Position numbers and translations under genes: made by a program. Shown piece by piece: positions 42,255-50,961 of a stretch of 64,000 nt of DNA (its first letter is position 1; each line of letters begins with the position of its first letter). The notes beneath the pieces were generated by a model. It made no database searches. It saw only the letters and a program-made list of their open reading frames with translations, and had not been told where the DNA came from. The stretch spans positions 1-64,000 of the forward strand of contig NZ_PCDP01000040.1 in the NCBI RefSeq assembly GCF_003240585.1, read 5' to 3'. This stretch comes from Arminella tubonensis (GTDB lineage: Bacteria > Pseudomonadota > Alphaproteobacteria > Rhizobiales > Rhizobiaceae).

Positions 42255-43178
42255 ATGAATATGGCTCAGCCAAATGTAGCGCGTGAACCGTCCATGGAAG
42301 AGATTCTTGCGTCGATCCGCAAGATCATCGAAAGTAACGAGCCCGGCGCGGGCAACGCCATATCGCCCTCGCTGCCACCCGTCTATGCAGTATCCGACGA
42401 GGATGCCGACGACATCCATCTGACTGTCGACGATGAATTGGTTGCCACTGATTTCGACGACGCCCCGCCGCGCTTTGTCGCCGCCAACTCGCAAAGTGCT
42501 GCCCGCGAGCAGGAGGCTCCGGCTCGTGCAATGTCGCTGGCCGATGTGGCAGCCCGGGTCCGCGCGGCTTCGGATCGCGGCCCGGCCCAGCCGAATATTT
42601 CACGCGATGCTCCACAGCCGCGCGAACTGCCTCCCGCCATGGCCGCCCGTCTTGCGGAGGCGCGTGAAGAGACCGTCACTCCACCGCTTCGTTCTGTCGT
42701 CACGGATTCCATGTCGGCCGATCTCGCTCCGACACCAGCCCGGCAGCCCGAGGTAGTGGTTCCCATCCGACCGGTCGAGCAGCCGCAGCAGGAAAGCCGC
42801 GACGCCGCCGAGAATGTCCATCTCGTCTCGGAGGCGGCAACCGTTGTCGAGCCGCTGACGGTCGACCCAATACCAGCGGAGCAGCAGTCCGCACCGCAGG
42901 TGCACGCCGTCCGGGAATCCGAAAACCGCTTCCTGCCGCAGCTTCAGGAAGAGATGCCGCAGGTTCTATTGTCTGAAGCAGCGGGTGAGCAGATCGCACG
43001 ATCCTTCAGTGAGCTTGCTGCTGCGATTGACGGCGGCGAACGTCGCTCGCTTGATGAGATCGCCCAGGATATGTTGCGCCCGATGCTGCAGGATTGGCTG
43101 GACGATAATTTGCCGACGCTGGTCGAGCGCCTCGTCCGCGAGGAGATCGAGCGCGTCGCCCGCGGGCCGCGCCGCTGA
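42255..43178 (+). CDS. popZ: Polar organizing protein PopZ (DUF2497)
   Basis: This 307-residue protein has the PopZ signature: N-terminal helix PSMEEILASIRKIIES, a long acidic Pro/Ala/Glu-rich disordered middle (about 35-235) and C-terminal oligomerisation helices LRPMLQDWLDDNLPTLVERL. PopZ forms a polar condensate that anchors the chromosome origin and recruits cell-cycle factors. In Agrobacterium it marks the growing pole. It is longer than Caulobacter PopZ (about 180), as usual in Rhizobiaceae, because of the expanded linker. It sits directly upstream of valS. Confidence 0.93.
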   Translation: MNMAQPNVAREPSMEEILASIRKIIESNEPGAGNAISPSLPPVYAVSDEDADDIHLTVDDELVATDFDDAPPRFVAANSQSAAREQEAPARAMSLADVAARVRAASDRGPAQPNISRDAPQPRELPPAMAARLAEAREETVTPPLRSVVTDSMSADLAPTPARQPEVVVPIRPVEQPQQESRDAAENVHLVSEAATVVEPLTVDPIPAEQQSAPQVHAVRESENRFLPQLQEEMPQVLLSEAAGEQIARSFSELAAAIDGGERRSLDEIAQDMLRPMLQDWLDDNLPTLVERLVREEIERVARGPRR

Positions 43179-43215
43179 CGGGTTGGTTGCTTGTCGCCTG
43201 TCGCTTGTGCAACAT

Positions 43216-43246
43216 GCCGCTCCGGGCGCCGGGGCGGCTTTTTTAT
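43216..43246 (+). terminator. Terminator between popZ and valS
   Basis: GCCGCTCCGG pairs with CCGGGGCGGC around GCG, followed by six T. valS therefore needs its own promoter or some readthrough. Confidence 0.85.
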
Positions 43247-43311
43247 TGACTTGCCGGCAGCCATCCTATTTACAAACTCGCATCAACGAACCCTCCAGAT
43301 CCGGTCCAAAA

Positions 43312-46155
43312 ATGCTCGAAAAGACCTACGATTCCGCCGCTGTCGAACCGAAGATCGCCCGGAAATGGGAAGAGGCGGATGCTTTTCGCGCCGGTGCGAA
43401 CGCCAGGCCCGGTGCCGAGACATTCACTATCGTCATCCCACCGCCGAACGTCACCGGCTCCCTGCACATGGGCCATGCGCTCAACAACACTCTGCAGGAC
43501 ATCCTGGTGCGCTTTGAACGCATGCGGGGCAAGGATGTTCTCTGGCAGCCGGGGATGGACCATGCGGGGATAGCGACGCAGATGGTCGTCGAGCGTCAGC
43601 TCGCTCAAAAGAAGCTGCCTGGCCGGTGGGAAATGGGCCGCGAGGCTTTCATCGACAAGATCTGGGAGTGGAAGGAAGAATCCGGCGGCCTGATCTTCAA
43701 TCAGCTGAAGCGGCTTGGGGCGTCCTGCGACTGGTCGCGCGAGCGCTTCACCATGGACGAGGGTCTGTCGGCCGCCGTTCTTGAGGTTTTCGTTTCGCTC
43801 TACAAGGAAGGCCTGATTTACAAGGATAAGCGCCTCGTCAATTGGGATCCGAAGCTGCTGACAGCGATTTCCGATATCGAGGTCGAGCAGATCGAGGTCA
43901 ACGGTAATCTCTGGTATCTGCGCTACCCACTGGAGGAGGGCGTCACCTACCAGCATCCGATCGCCCTCGACGATGAAGGCAAGCCGACCGAATGGGAAAC
44001 GCGCGACTATCTCGTCGTCGCGACGACGCGCCCGGAAACCATGCTGGGCGACACCGGCATCGCCGTTCATCCGAGCGACGAGCGCTACAAGTCGATCGTC
44101 GGCAAGCATGTCATCCTGCCGATCGTCGGCCGCCGTATTCCCGTTGTCGCCGACGAATATCCCGATCCGACGGCGGGCTCCGGAGCCGTCAAGATGACCC
44201 CGGCCCACGACTTCAACGACTTTGACGTCGGCAAGCGGACGGGGCTCAGGATCGTCAACGTGCTGACCACCGACGGTCGCATCACCATCAAGGACAACGA
44301 GGATTTCCTTGAGGGCCTCGACAATCCAGCGGCCCTCCACGGAGCCTGGGACGAGCTCGAGGGCAAGGACCGCTTCGAGGCGCGCAAGATCATCGTCCGC
44401 ATCATGGAAGAGGCTGACCTGGTCGAGCGCATAGAGCCGCATAAGCACACTGTCCCGCACGGAGACCGCGGCGGCGTGCCGATCGAGCCGCGCCTGACCG
44501 AGCAGTGGTATGTCGACGCCAAGACGCTGGCCGAGCCGGCGATCGCCTCGGTCAGGGAAGGGCGCACCCGGCTCGTTCCGAAGAGCTGGGACAAGACCTA
44601 TTACGAATGGATGGAAAACATCCAGCCCTGGTGCATTTCGCGCCAGCTGTGGTGGGGCCATCAAATCCCGGCCTGGTATGGTCCGGACGGACAGGTCTTC
44701 GTTGAGAAGACCGAGGAAGAAGCACTGCAAGCGGCCATCCAGCACTATCTGTCGCACGAAGGCCCGATGAAGGCCTATGTCGAAGACCTGCTGGAAAACT
44801 TCAGGCCGGGCGAAATCCTCACGCGCGACGAGGATGTGCTCGACACCTGGTTTTCCTCGGCGCTCTGGCCGTTCTCGACGCTCGGCTGGCCGGAGGAGAC
44901 CCCGGAACTCGCTCGCTACTATCCAACCAACGTCCTGGTGACCGGCTTCGATATCATCTTCTTCTGGGTCGCCAGGATGATGATGATGGGTCTGCATTTC
45001 ATGAAGGACGAAGACGGCGAGCCAGTCGAGCCGTTCAGCACGGTCTATGTCCACGCGTTGGTGCGCGACAAGAACGGGCAGAAGATGTCGAAGTCCAAGG
45101 GCAACGTCATCGATCCGCTCGAACTCATCGACCAATACGGCGCCGACTCGCTTCGCTTTACCCTGGCGATCATGGCCGCTCAGGGACGCGACGTGAAGCT
45201 CGACCCGGCGCGCATTGCCGGCTACCGCAATTTCGGCACCAAGCTCTGGAACGCCACGCGCTTTGCCGAGATGAACGGCGTCAAGAGCGATCCGCATTTC
45301 GTTCCTGAGGCGGCCGAGCTGACGATCAACCGCTGGATCCTTACGGAGCTTGCCCGCACCGAGCGCGATGTCACCGAGGCGCTCGAAGCCTACCGCTTTA
45401 ACGACGCCGCCAGCGCTCTCTATCGCTTCGTCTGGAATCAGTTCTGCGATTGGTACCTGGAACTGCTGAAGCCTGTCTTTATCGGCAACGACGAGGGCGC
45501 GAAAGCCGAAGCGCAGGCCTGCAGCGCTTATGTCCTGGAGGAAATCTACAAGCTCCTGCATCCCTTCATGCCGTTCATGACCGAAGAGCTGTGGGAACAT
45601 ACGGCCGGCGAGGGCGCCGTGCGCGACGGGCTGATCTGCCACGCGCAATGGCCTGTCCCATCCTACGCCGATGATGTCGCCGCAGACGAAATCAACTGGC
45701 TGATCGATCTCGTTTCGGGCATCCGCTCGGTGCGCTCCGAGATGAACGTGCCGCCGTCCGCCACGGCACCTCTGGTCCTTATCGGCGCGAACAGCGTGAC
45801 GCGGGAGCGACTTTATCGCCATGATGCGGCGATCAAGCGTCTGGCCCGCGTAGAGGGTATCTCACTCGCCGAGACGGCACCCAAGGGCGCGGCACAGATC
45901 GTCGTGGCGGAGGCTACGGTTTGCTTGCCACTCGGCAGCCTGATCGATCTCGATGCCGAAAAGAGCCGGCTGGAAAAAGCTACCGCCAAGACAGAATCCG
46001 AGATCGCGCGCATCGTCGGCAAGCTGTCGAACGAGAAATTCGTGGCAAACGCAAACCCCGATGTCGTTTCCGCAGAGCGCGATCGTCTCGAGGAATTGGA
46101 GAACCAGCTTTCGAGCCTGCAGGTTGCGTTGGCAAGGGTCAGCGAAGTCGGCTGA
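43312..46155 (+). CDS. valS: Valyl-tRNA synthetase
   Basis: This 947-residue class I synthetase charges tRNA-Val. The HIGH motif appears as PNVTGSLHMGHALNN (about 44-58), KMSKS as GQKMSKSKGNVIDP near 590, the editing domain contains TTRPETMLGDTGIAVHP and the C-terminal arm (about 880-945) is a predicted coiled coil ending LQVALARVSEVG. The ATG at 43312 gives the family start MLEKTYDSAAVEPK; the longer frame from 42985 overlaps popZ and is rejected. Confidence 0.97.
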   Translation: MLEKTYDSAAVEPKIARKWEEADAFRAGANARPGAETFTIVIPPPNVTGSLHMGHALNNTLQDILVRFERMRGKDVLWQPGMDHAGIATQMVVERQLAQKKLPGRWEMGREAFIDKIWEWKEESGGLIFNQLKRLGASCDWSRERFTMDEGLSAAVLEVFVSLYKEGLIYKDKRLVNWDPKLLTAISDIEVEQIEVNGNLWYLRYPLEEGVTYQHPIALDDEGKPTEWETRDYLVVATTRPETMLGDTGIAVHPSDERYKSIVGKHVILPIVGRRIPVVADEYPDPTAGSGAVKMTPAHDFNDFDVGKRTGLRIVNVLTTDGRITIKDNEDFLEGLDNPAALHGAWDELEGKDRFEARKIIVRIMEEADLVERIEPHKHTVPHGDRGGVPIEPRLTEQWYVDAKTLAEPAIASVREGRTRLVPKSWDKTYYEWMENIQPWCISRQLWWGHQIPAWYGPDGQVFVEKTEEEALQAAIQHYLSHEGPMKAYVEDLLENFRPGEILTRDEDVLDTWFSSALWPFSTLGWPEETPELARYYPTNVLVTGFDIIFFWVARMMMMGLHFMKDEDGEPVEPFSTVYVHALVRDKNGQKMSKSKGNVIDPLELIDQYGADSLRFTLAIMAAQGRDVKLDPARIAGYRNFGTKLWNATRFAEMNGVKSDPHFVPEAAELTINRWILTELARTERDVTEALEAYRFNDAASALYRFVWNQFCDWYLELLKPVFIGNDEGAKAEAQACSAYVLEEIYKLLHPFMPFMTEELWEHTAGEGAVRDGLICHAQWPVPSYADDVAADEINWLIDLVSGIRSVRSEMNVPPSATAPLVLIGANSVTRERLYRHDAAIKRLARVEGISLAETAPKGAAQIVVAEATVCLPLGSLIDLDAEKSRLEKATAKTESEIARIVGKLSNEKFVANANPDVVSAERDRLEELENQLSSLQVALARVSEVG

Positions 46156-46176
46156 TTCTGTACTATCCGCATTTGA

Positions 46177-46213
46177 AAAGGGCATGCCGGCGAAACCGGC
46201 ATGCCCTTTTTGC
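46177..46213 (+). terminator. Terminator after valS
   Basis: AAAGGGCATGCCGG pairs with CCGGCATGCCCTTT around CGAAA, with T-rich sequence following. Confidence 0.92.
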
Positions 46214-46295
46214 TTTTCTGTGCCGATTGAACGGGAAAAGAGTCCACGAAAATCCCCGGAAGCAGTCCTCCAGCTCCGCGCATGGCCTGTAGATT

Positions 46296-46352
46296 ACCCC
46301 TAAATAGCTAGGGGTTCTGAAAATCAAAACTGTTGTCAGATTGTAACAACAG
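46296..46352. promoter_or_regulatory. Two palindromes upstream of the FadL-type gene
   Basis: ACCCCTA (46296-46302) and TAGGGGT (46309-46315) form one perfect inverted repeat. CTGTTGT (46330-46336) and ACAACAG (46346-46352) form a second. The 409-bp gap between valS and the porin is AT-rich from here on and holds no gene. They may be operator sites. Confidence 0.45.
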
Positions 46353-46564
46353 CTGGCTAATGAAGAATGAGAATCTATTTGCGAGCCTATATCGGCATTG
46401 GAAAAGCAAAAAATGTTTAAATATCGCTACTTCTCGGCGTGCAAATCATTTTTTTACGTAAGTCGGTCACTATGTCGCACAACGACAGGGGTAGGCCTCA
46501 CATTGCCAAATTGGGTGAGCGCTTTAAGACGGACCCCAAAGAATACGAAAACGGGGGAAAAGAC

Positions 46565-47845
46565 ATGGGATATCGTATCGTTTGGAGCGGCGCTTTGGCG
46601 CTTGTCACCTATTCGGTGATCACAAACGTTGCCTTCGCAGGAGGGATAGAACGCGGTGGCTACGATATTGATCGGCTGTTCGACACGTCACGCTATGTGA
46701 TTGATGGCGGCGTCACCTATGTCATGCCGGACCGCAAGCTCAAGAACGTCAAGGACGTCAATCCGAAAAATGGCAACCTCAACCTGACGCGCCCAAACAC
46801 CGCTGACGAAACCTCGGGCTATGCCGTTCCCTATTTCAGCGCCAAGATCGGCATCACCGACGACGTCGATTGCATGTTTGATTATTCCGAGCCGTTCGGC
46901 GCCCACTCCGATCCCGGCTTGAACTGGGCTGGCGCCAACTACGACGTCGAACAGAAGATTCGCACCCATAACTACGGCGCAACCTGCTCTTACAAGTTCG
47001 ATGCCGGTCCGGGTCAGATTCGTCTCATTGGTGGCGGCTTTTTCCAGGAAGTGACCGGCTACAAGGAACAGCTCGTGACGACGCTTCCGGCGTCGCTGTC
47101 CAGCCGCTACGACGGAACGGGCACGCTCAACGTGAGCGACCAAGGCTGGGGATGGCGTGCCGGTGCTGCCTACGAGATTCCGGAATATGCATTTCGGACC
47201 AGCCTCGTCTACAACAGCCAGGTTAAATACGACAATCTTTCCGGAACGGTGGATCTGACCCAGGTTCCGCACATCGCCGGCATTCCGGCATTGTCAAACC
47301 CGGCCCTGGGTGTGGTTACGCCGGTCTATGGTTCCGCCACGGCGCCAGATTCGATCGAGTTGAAGCTGCAGACAGGCATCGCGCCGGACTGGCTTGCATT
47401 CGGGTCGGTGAAGTGGACCAACTGGAGCGTTCTGCAGAGCGTCTCCTTCTGCCCGAAATCGACCCGCGGCAAAGTAGCCTGCAAGCCGGGAAGCGCTGTC
47501 GAACTGACCTCACTCGATCTTCTCTACCGTGACGGTTGGACCATCAACGGCGGCATTGGACATAAGTTCAACGACCAATGGAGCGGTGCCGTCAGCTTGA
47601 CGTGGGACGAAGGCACCAGCCAGGGTTATGGCATGCAGACGGATGTCTGGACGCTCGGCGTCGGCGTCTCCTACGCTCCAACGCAACATGTCGAGTTTAC
47701 GCTCGCAGGCGCGCTGGGCATCCTCACCAGCGGCAAATCCGGGACCGTCGTGTCGAACGGCGTCACCTATGGCGACGAGGCCACCTACAGTTTCGGCAAC
47801 GATCTTGTGGCCGCCGTGTCGACTTCGATGAAGGTCAAGTTCTAA
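46565..47845 (+). CDS. FadL/OmpP1/TodX-type outer-membrane transport protein
   Basis: This 426-residue protein has a signal peptide (residues 1-25, ending NVAFA), then GGIERGGYDIDRLFD, a start common to rhizobial FadL proteins. It has alternating aromatic beta-strand patterns throughout and a C-terminal Phe (STSMKVKF), the outer-membrane sorting residue. FadL barrels pass long-chain fatty acids or other hydrophobic compounds through the outer membrane. GGGGGAAAAG lies 4-10 bases before the ATG. It is longer than most porins and close in length to E. coli FadL. Confidence 0.9.
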   Translation: MGYRIVWSGALALVTYSVITNVAFAGGIERGGYDIDRLFDTSRYVIDGGVTYVMPDRKLKNVKDVNPKNGNLNLTRPNTADETSGYAVPYFSAKIGITDDVDCMFDYSEPFGAHSDPGLNWAGANYDVEQKIRTHNYGATCSYKFDAGPGQIRLIGGGFFQEVTGYKEQLVTTLPASLSSRYDGTGTLNVSDQGWGWRAGAAYEIPEYAFRTSLVYNSQVKYDNLSGTVDLTQVPHIAGIPALSNPALGVVTPVYGSATAPDSIELKLQTGIAPDWLAFGSVKWTNWSVLQSVSFCPKSTRGKVACKPGSAVELTSLDLLYRDGWTINGGIGHKFNDQWSGAVSLTWDEGTSQGYGMQTDVWTLGVGVSYAPTQHVEFTLAGALGILTSGKSGTVVSNGVTYGDEATYSFGNDLVAAVSTSMKVKF

Positions 47846-48647
47846 GCAAACGCCGCCCTGGCAGCATTGCCCGGCGGCAACATCGTGTGCCGGTTGAAAT
47901 CGTGAGCCGCGCATCCAGCGCGCTCATCGGTATACGATGCGACAGTGCCAGTTTAACTCCAGTAACGTCAGTTCGCGGGCCGCCAAATATACTGGGTTGG
48001 CCAACGCATTTTTGTGCGCGTGGCATGCTTTCTTTGTGCTGATTCAGCAACACTCTTTTGCAACCGTTTGCGCCTGATTGAGGTGCTCCTAATTTGTCCA
48101 TTTCCCGCCACAAATAGAGCGCAGCGATACATCCGGGCTTGGGGCGAGCCACAGAAGAAAGTGCTTAAGACGTAAATGGGTCAGTTTTCACTTGTGCAGA
48201 ATGAGCATTCCGGCGTCGGGGCGATAGTTGCCTCGCCAGTGCCGAAATATGCCTATTTGCAGGGGAAACCCAGCGGCAGGAAGACCACCTCGCCATTTTA
48301 TCAGATGATCGAGATGAGCTGCGTTGGGGCGTTGGAACGCCATGACGGCTCTGCCAATGCTGGTTTGGACACAATTTCCGGCTACGCTGAAAAATGTGGC
48401 GATCGGCATTTTGCCGGCGTCGCTCGATGGACGGAAAGTGCGCGATCGATCGCCGATTTGCCCGTGGCGAGCGGTGGTGCAGGACAACAGGAACCTCTCC
48501 TCGGAGGGGTATGGGCCGGAGGCAAGGCACGAGCTCCTTCTGGTGGGGTTTGTGCCGGTTTGCCGGGCTTGGGGGAATACATCCGGAAGTGGGACGGTGC
48601 AGGGGGCATCGTGGCAAATTCGGGTGAAGCGAAAGAAATCGACTGCT
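47846..48647. other. 800-bp region upstream of exoR without a supportable gene
   Basis: Open frames on both strands (up to about 200 codons) overlap one another, lack ribosome sites and show no family resemblance. It presumably holds the exoR promoter and 5' leader. No terminator for the FadL gene was clear. Confidence 0.5.
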
Positions 48648-49451
48648 ATGCGTAAGTCCGAGTTCATATCAGTGAGAGTTATGCTTATGGGCCTGTCGCT
48701 TGCCGTTCTGGCAGCGGTTGCAAGCCCTGCGCGCGCATTCGACATCAATGCTGGGGTCACCAAGGAATCGGGGCCTTTCGACCTCTTCAAGTTCGGTTTC
48801 AAGGCCTACAAGAACGGCCAGAAGGAAGAGGCCGTCGAGGCCTACAAGTATGCTGCCGAAAAAGGCCATACCGGCTCGCGCTGGGCGCTTGCCAATATGT
48901 ATGCCGATGGCGACGGCGTCGCCCAGAATGATTTCGAGGCGTTCAAGATTTACAGCGAGATCGCGCAACAGGGCGTGGAGCCCGGTTCCGAGGATACCGG
49001 CTTCTTCATCAACGCGCTGCTGGCTCTTGCCAGCTATTACAAGAGCGGCATTCCCAATACACCCGTCAAGACCGACCTCAGCCAGGCGCGGCAGCTCTAT
49101 TTCCAGGTTGCGTCGACCTTCGGTATTCCCGAGGCGCAATTCCAGCTTGCTCAGATGATGCTGGACGGCGAGGGCGGTACGCCAAACGTGCAGCAGGCGA
49201 AGAAATGGCTGAACCAGGCCCGCAAGAGCGGCCATCCCGGTGCGATGTCCGTCTTCGGCAACATCCTCTTCCAGGAAGGGCAGTCCGTGCGTGGGCTGGC
49301 CTTCATGACGGCCGCCCTCGACAAGTGCAAGCCGAAGGACTGTCAGTGGATGCAGGACCTGCAGGAGCAGGCATTCTCGATTGCTAACGAGAGTGACCGG
49401 CGGGTAGCCGTATCCATGGCGCACCAACTCGACGTTGCCGGCGCCGAATAG
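48648..49451 (+). CDS. exoR: Periplasmic exopolysaccharide regulator ExoR
   Basis: This 267-residue protein has a signal peptide (to about residue 30, ending SPARA), then FDINAGVTKESGPFDLFKFGFKAYKNG, a sequence characteristic of ExoR in Sinorhizobium and Agrobacterium. Sel1-like repeats follow (AAEKGHTGSRWALANMYADG, AQFQLAQMMLDGEGG, QARKSGHPGAMSVFG). ExoR binds the sensor ExoS (ChvG) in the periplasm and keeps the ExoS-ChvI system off; its degradation, for example at acid pH, switches cells from motility to succinoglycan synthesis. The exoS and chvI genes are not in the window. The start ATG at 48648 fits the family length. Confidence 0.95.
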   Translation: MRKSEFISVRVMLMGLSLAVLAAVASPARAFDINAGVTKESGPFDLFKFGFKAYKNGQKEEAVEAYKYAAEKGHTGSRWALANMYADGDGVAQNDFEAFKIYSEIAQQGVEPGSEDTGFFINALLALASYYKSGIPNTPVKTDLSQARQLYFQVASTFGIPEAQFQLAQMMLDGEGGTPNVQQAKKWLNQARKSGHPGAMSVFGNILFQEGQSVRGLAFMTAALDKCKPKDCQWMQDLQEQAFSIANESDRRVAVSMAHQLDVAGAE

Positions 49452-49494
49452 TTTTTCATATGCCGCGACGCCAAATCAGTTGGCGCCTTGGGAC

Positions 49495-50286
49495 CTATCC
49501 CGCGAAATCGAAATGCGCCACGACCGGCACGTGATCCGACGGCTTTTCCCAGGCACGGACGTGCTTCTCGACCGCCGCAGCCGTCATGCAATCGGCAGCC
49601 TCTGGCGAGAGCATCAGGTGATCGATGCGGATGCCGTTGTTTTTTGGCCAGGCTCCGGCTTGATAGTCCCAGAATGTATAGAGCTTTACGGCGTCCGATG
49701 TCGCGCGGATCGCGTCGGTCAGCCCCAGATTTTCGAGGCGTCGGAACGCCTGGCGTGTCTGCGGCAGGAACAGCGCGTCGTTCTCCCAGACTTTCGGATC
49801 GAAGCAATCGTGCGGCTCAGGAATGACATTGTAGTCGCCGGCAAGGATCAGCGGCTCTTCAAGCGCAAGCCGTCCGGCGGCAAATGTCGCCAGCCGCTCC
49901 ATCCAGGCGAGTTTGTAGGTGTATTTTTCAGTGTCGATCGGATTGCCGTTCGGCAGATAAAGGCAGCAGACGCGAACCGCACGGTTGCCGGGGAGGGAGA
50001 ACACCGCTTCGATGAAGCGCGATTGCTCGTCGGCCTCGTCGCCCGGCAGTCCGCGATTGACTTCGTCCGGCCGAATCTTGGACAGAATGGCAACGCCGTT
50101 GAAGCCCTTCTGGCCGTGCGTTTCGACGTGATAGCCCAGCGCCTCGATCTCAAGCCTCGGAAATCCCTCGTCGACAGTCTTGATCTCCTGCAAGCAGACA
50201 ACGTCAGGATCGGAATCTTTCAGCCACTGGCAGAGGTTGTCGATACGGGCTTTGATGCCGTTGATATTCCAGGTGGCGATTTTCAT
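49495..50286 (-). CDS. xthA: Exodeoxyribonuclease III (AP endonuclease)
   Basis: This 263-residue EEP-fold nuclease cleaves abasic sites and trims 3' blocked ends in base-excision repair. MKIATWNINGIKAR, VVCLQEIKT (metal Glu), GDYNVIPEPHDC and the final PSDHVPVVAHF are the XthA motifs. It converges on exoR, 43 bp apart, and follows erpA on the minus strand. Confidence 0.95.
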   Translation of the reverse strand: MKIATWNINGIKARIDNLCQWLKDSDPDVVCLQEIKTVDEGFPRLEIEALGYHVETHGQKGFNGVAILSKIRPDEVNRGLPGDEADEQSRFIEAVFSLPGNRAVRVCCLYLPNGNPIDTEKYTYKLAWMERLATFAAGRLALEEPLILAGDYNVIPEPHDCFDPKVWENDALFLPQTRQAFRRLENLGLTDAIRATSDAVKLYTFWDYQAGAWPKNNGIRIDHLMLSPEAADCMTAAAVEKHVRAWEKPSDHVPVVAHFDFAG

Positions 50287-50356
50287 GGACGAGCCGTTTC
50301 CTCTGCTTTCTCACTCTTTTATCCGCAGCCATCGACCTTGGCCACCCGCTACGCGC

Positions 50357-50397
50357 CAAAAGAAAACCGGCCTGACGCAACGGCGGCAGACCGGTTT
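50357..50397 (-). terminator. Terminator after erpA
   Basis: On the minus strand ACCGGTCTG pairs with CAGGCCGGT (one G-U pair), followed by TTTCTTTT. It separates erpA from xthA. Confidence 0.7.
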
Positions 50398-50418
50398 GAT
50401 GGGAGCAGATAAGTTCAG

Positions 50419-50751
50419 TCAGACGGAGAAACTCGTTCCGCATCCGCAGCTTGCGACCGCGTTCGGATTCTTGATCTGAAAGGATTGCCCCAGCAGGTTG
50501 TCGACGAAGTCGATTTCAGAGCCTGCCATGTAGATCAACGATAATTTGTCGATCAAAACCGTGGCATTTCCCTTGGCGACGATGGTGTCGTCATCCTGCG
50601 GTCCATCGGCCAGATCGAATTTGTAGGAGAACCCCGAGCAGCCACCGCCTTCAACGGCGACGCGCAGCGCACTTTTTCCCGCTTCAGCGCCGACGATCGC
50701 AGCGATTCGCTTGGCGGCGGAATCCGAAAGGGTTACGTTTGCTTCAGTCAT
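50419..50751 (-). CDS. erpA: A-type iron-sulfur carrier (ErpA/IscA family)
   Basis: This 110-residue protein passes Fe-S clusters to target enzymes. The three conserved cysteines are present as GGCSGFSYKF and the C-terminal CGCGTSFSV. LIDKLSLIYMAGSEIDFVD is the family core. The ATG at 50751 has GAGGAA 4 bases upstream; the frame continues far upstream but opposite to dgt and is not coding. It is divergent from dgt. Confidence 0.93.
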   Translation of the reverse strand: MTEANVTLSDSAAKRIAAIVGAEAGKSALRVAVEGGGCSGFSYKFDLADGPQDDDTIVAKGNATVLIDKLSLIYMAGSEIDFVDNLLGQSFQIKNPNAVASCGCGTSFSV

Positions 50752-50961
50752 GCTTTCCTCTTGGCCGGGGTCAAGATCCGGAGAGAACCAGTTGTGATCC
50801 GCTTTCAAACGGCTGATAAGAATAGCCTTTATCATAAATGCGAGACCGGTGACAGCAAACAGTTTCCACCTATTGGAAGGCCCTGTCTTTGCCGTTTGTT
50901 GTGAGTATAGGTATGAATGCAGAGAAGCGGCGTCAATGGGCAGGCGCCGGATGGATGGATA

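Noticed and set aside
43270..45822. An 850-codon open frame antisense to valS
   Set aside because: valS has all synthetase motifs in the other strand. The antisense frame is a product of high GC and shows no family resemblance.
48176..48655. A 159-codon frame upstream of exoR
   Set aside because: It overlaps the exoR start, lacks a ribosome site and resembles no family.
50794..50821. TGATCC followed by TAAGAA before dgt as a third sigma-E promoter
   Set aside because: The spacer is 16 bases instead of 18 and dgt has no link to the light response, so it was treated as chance.
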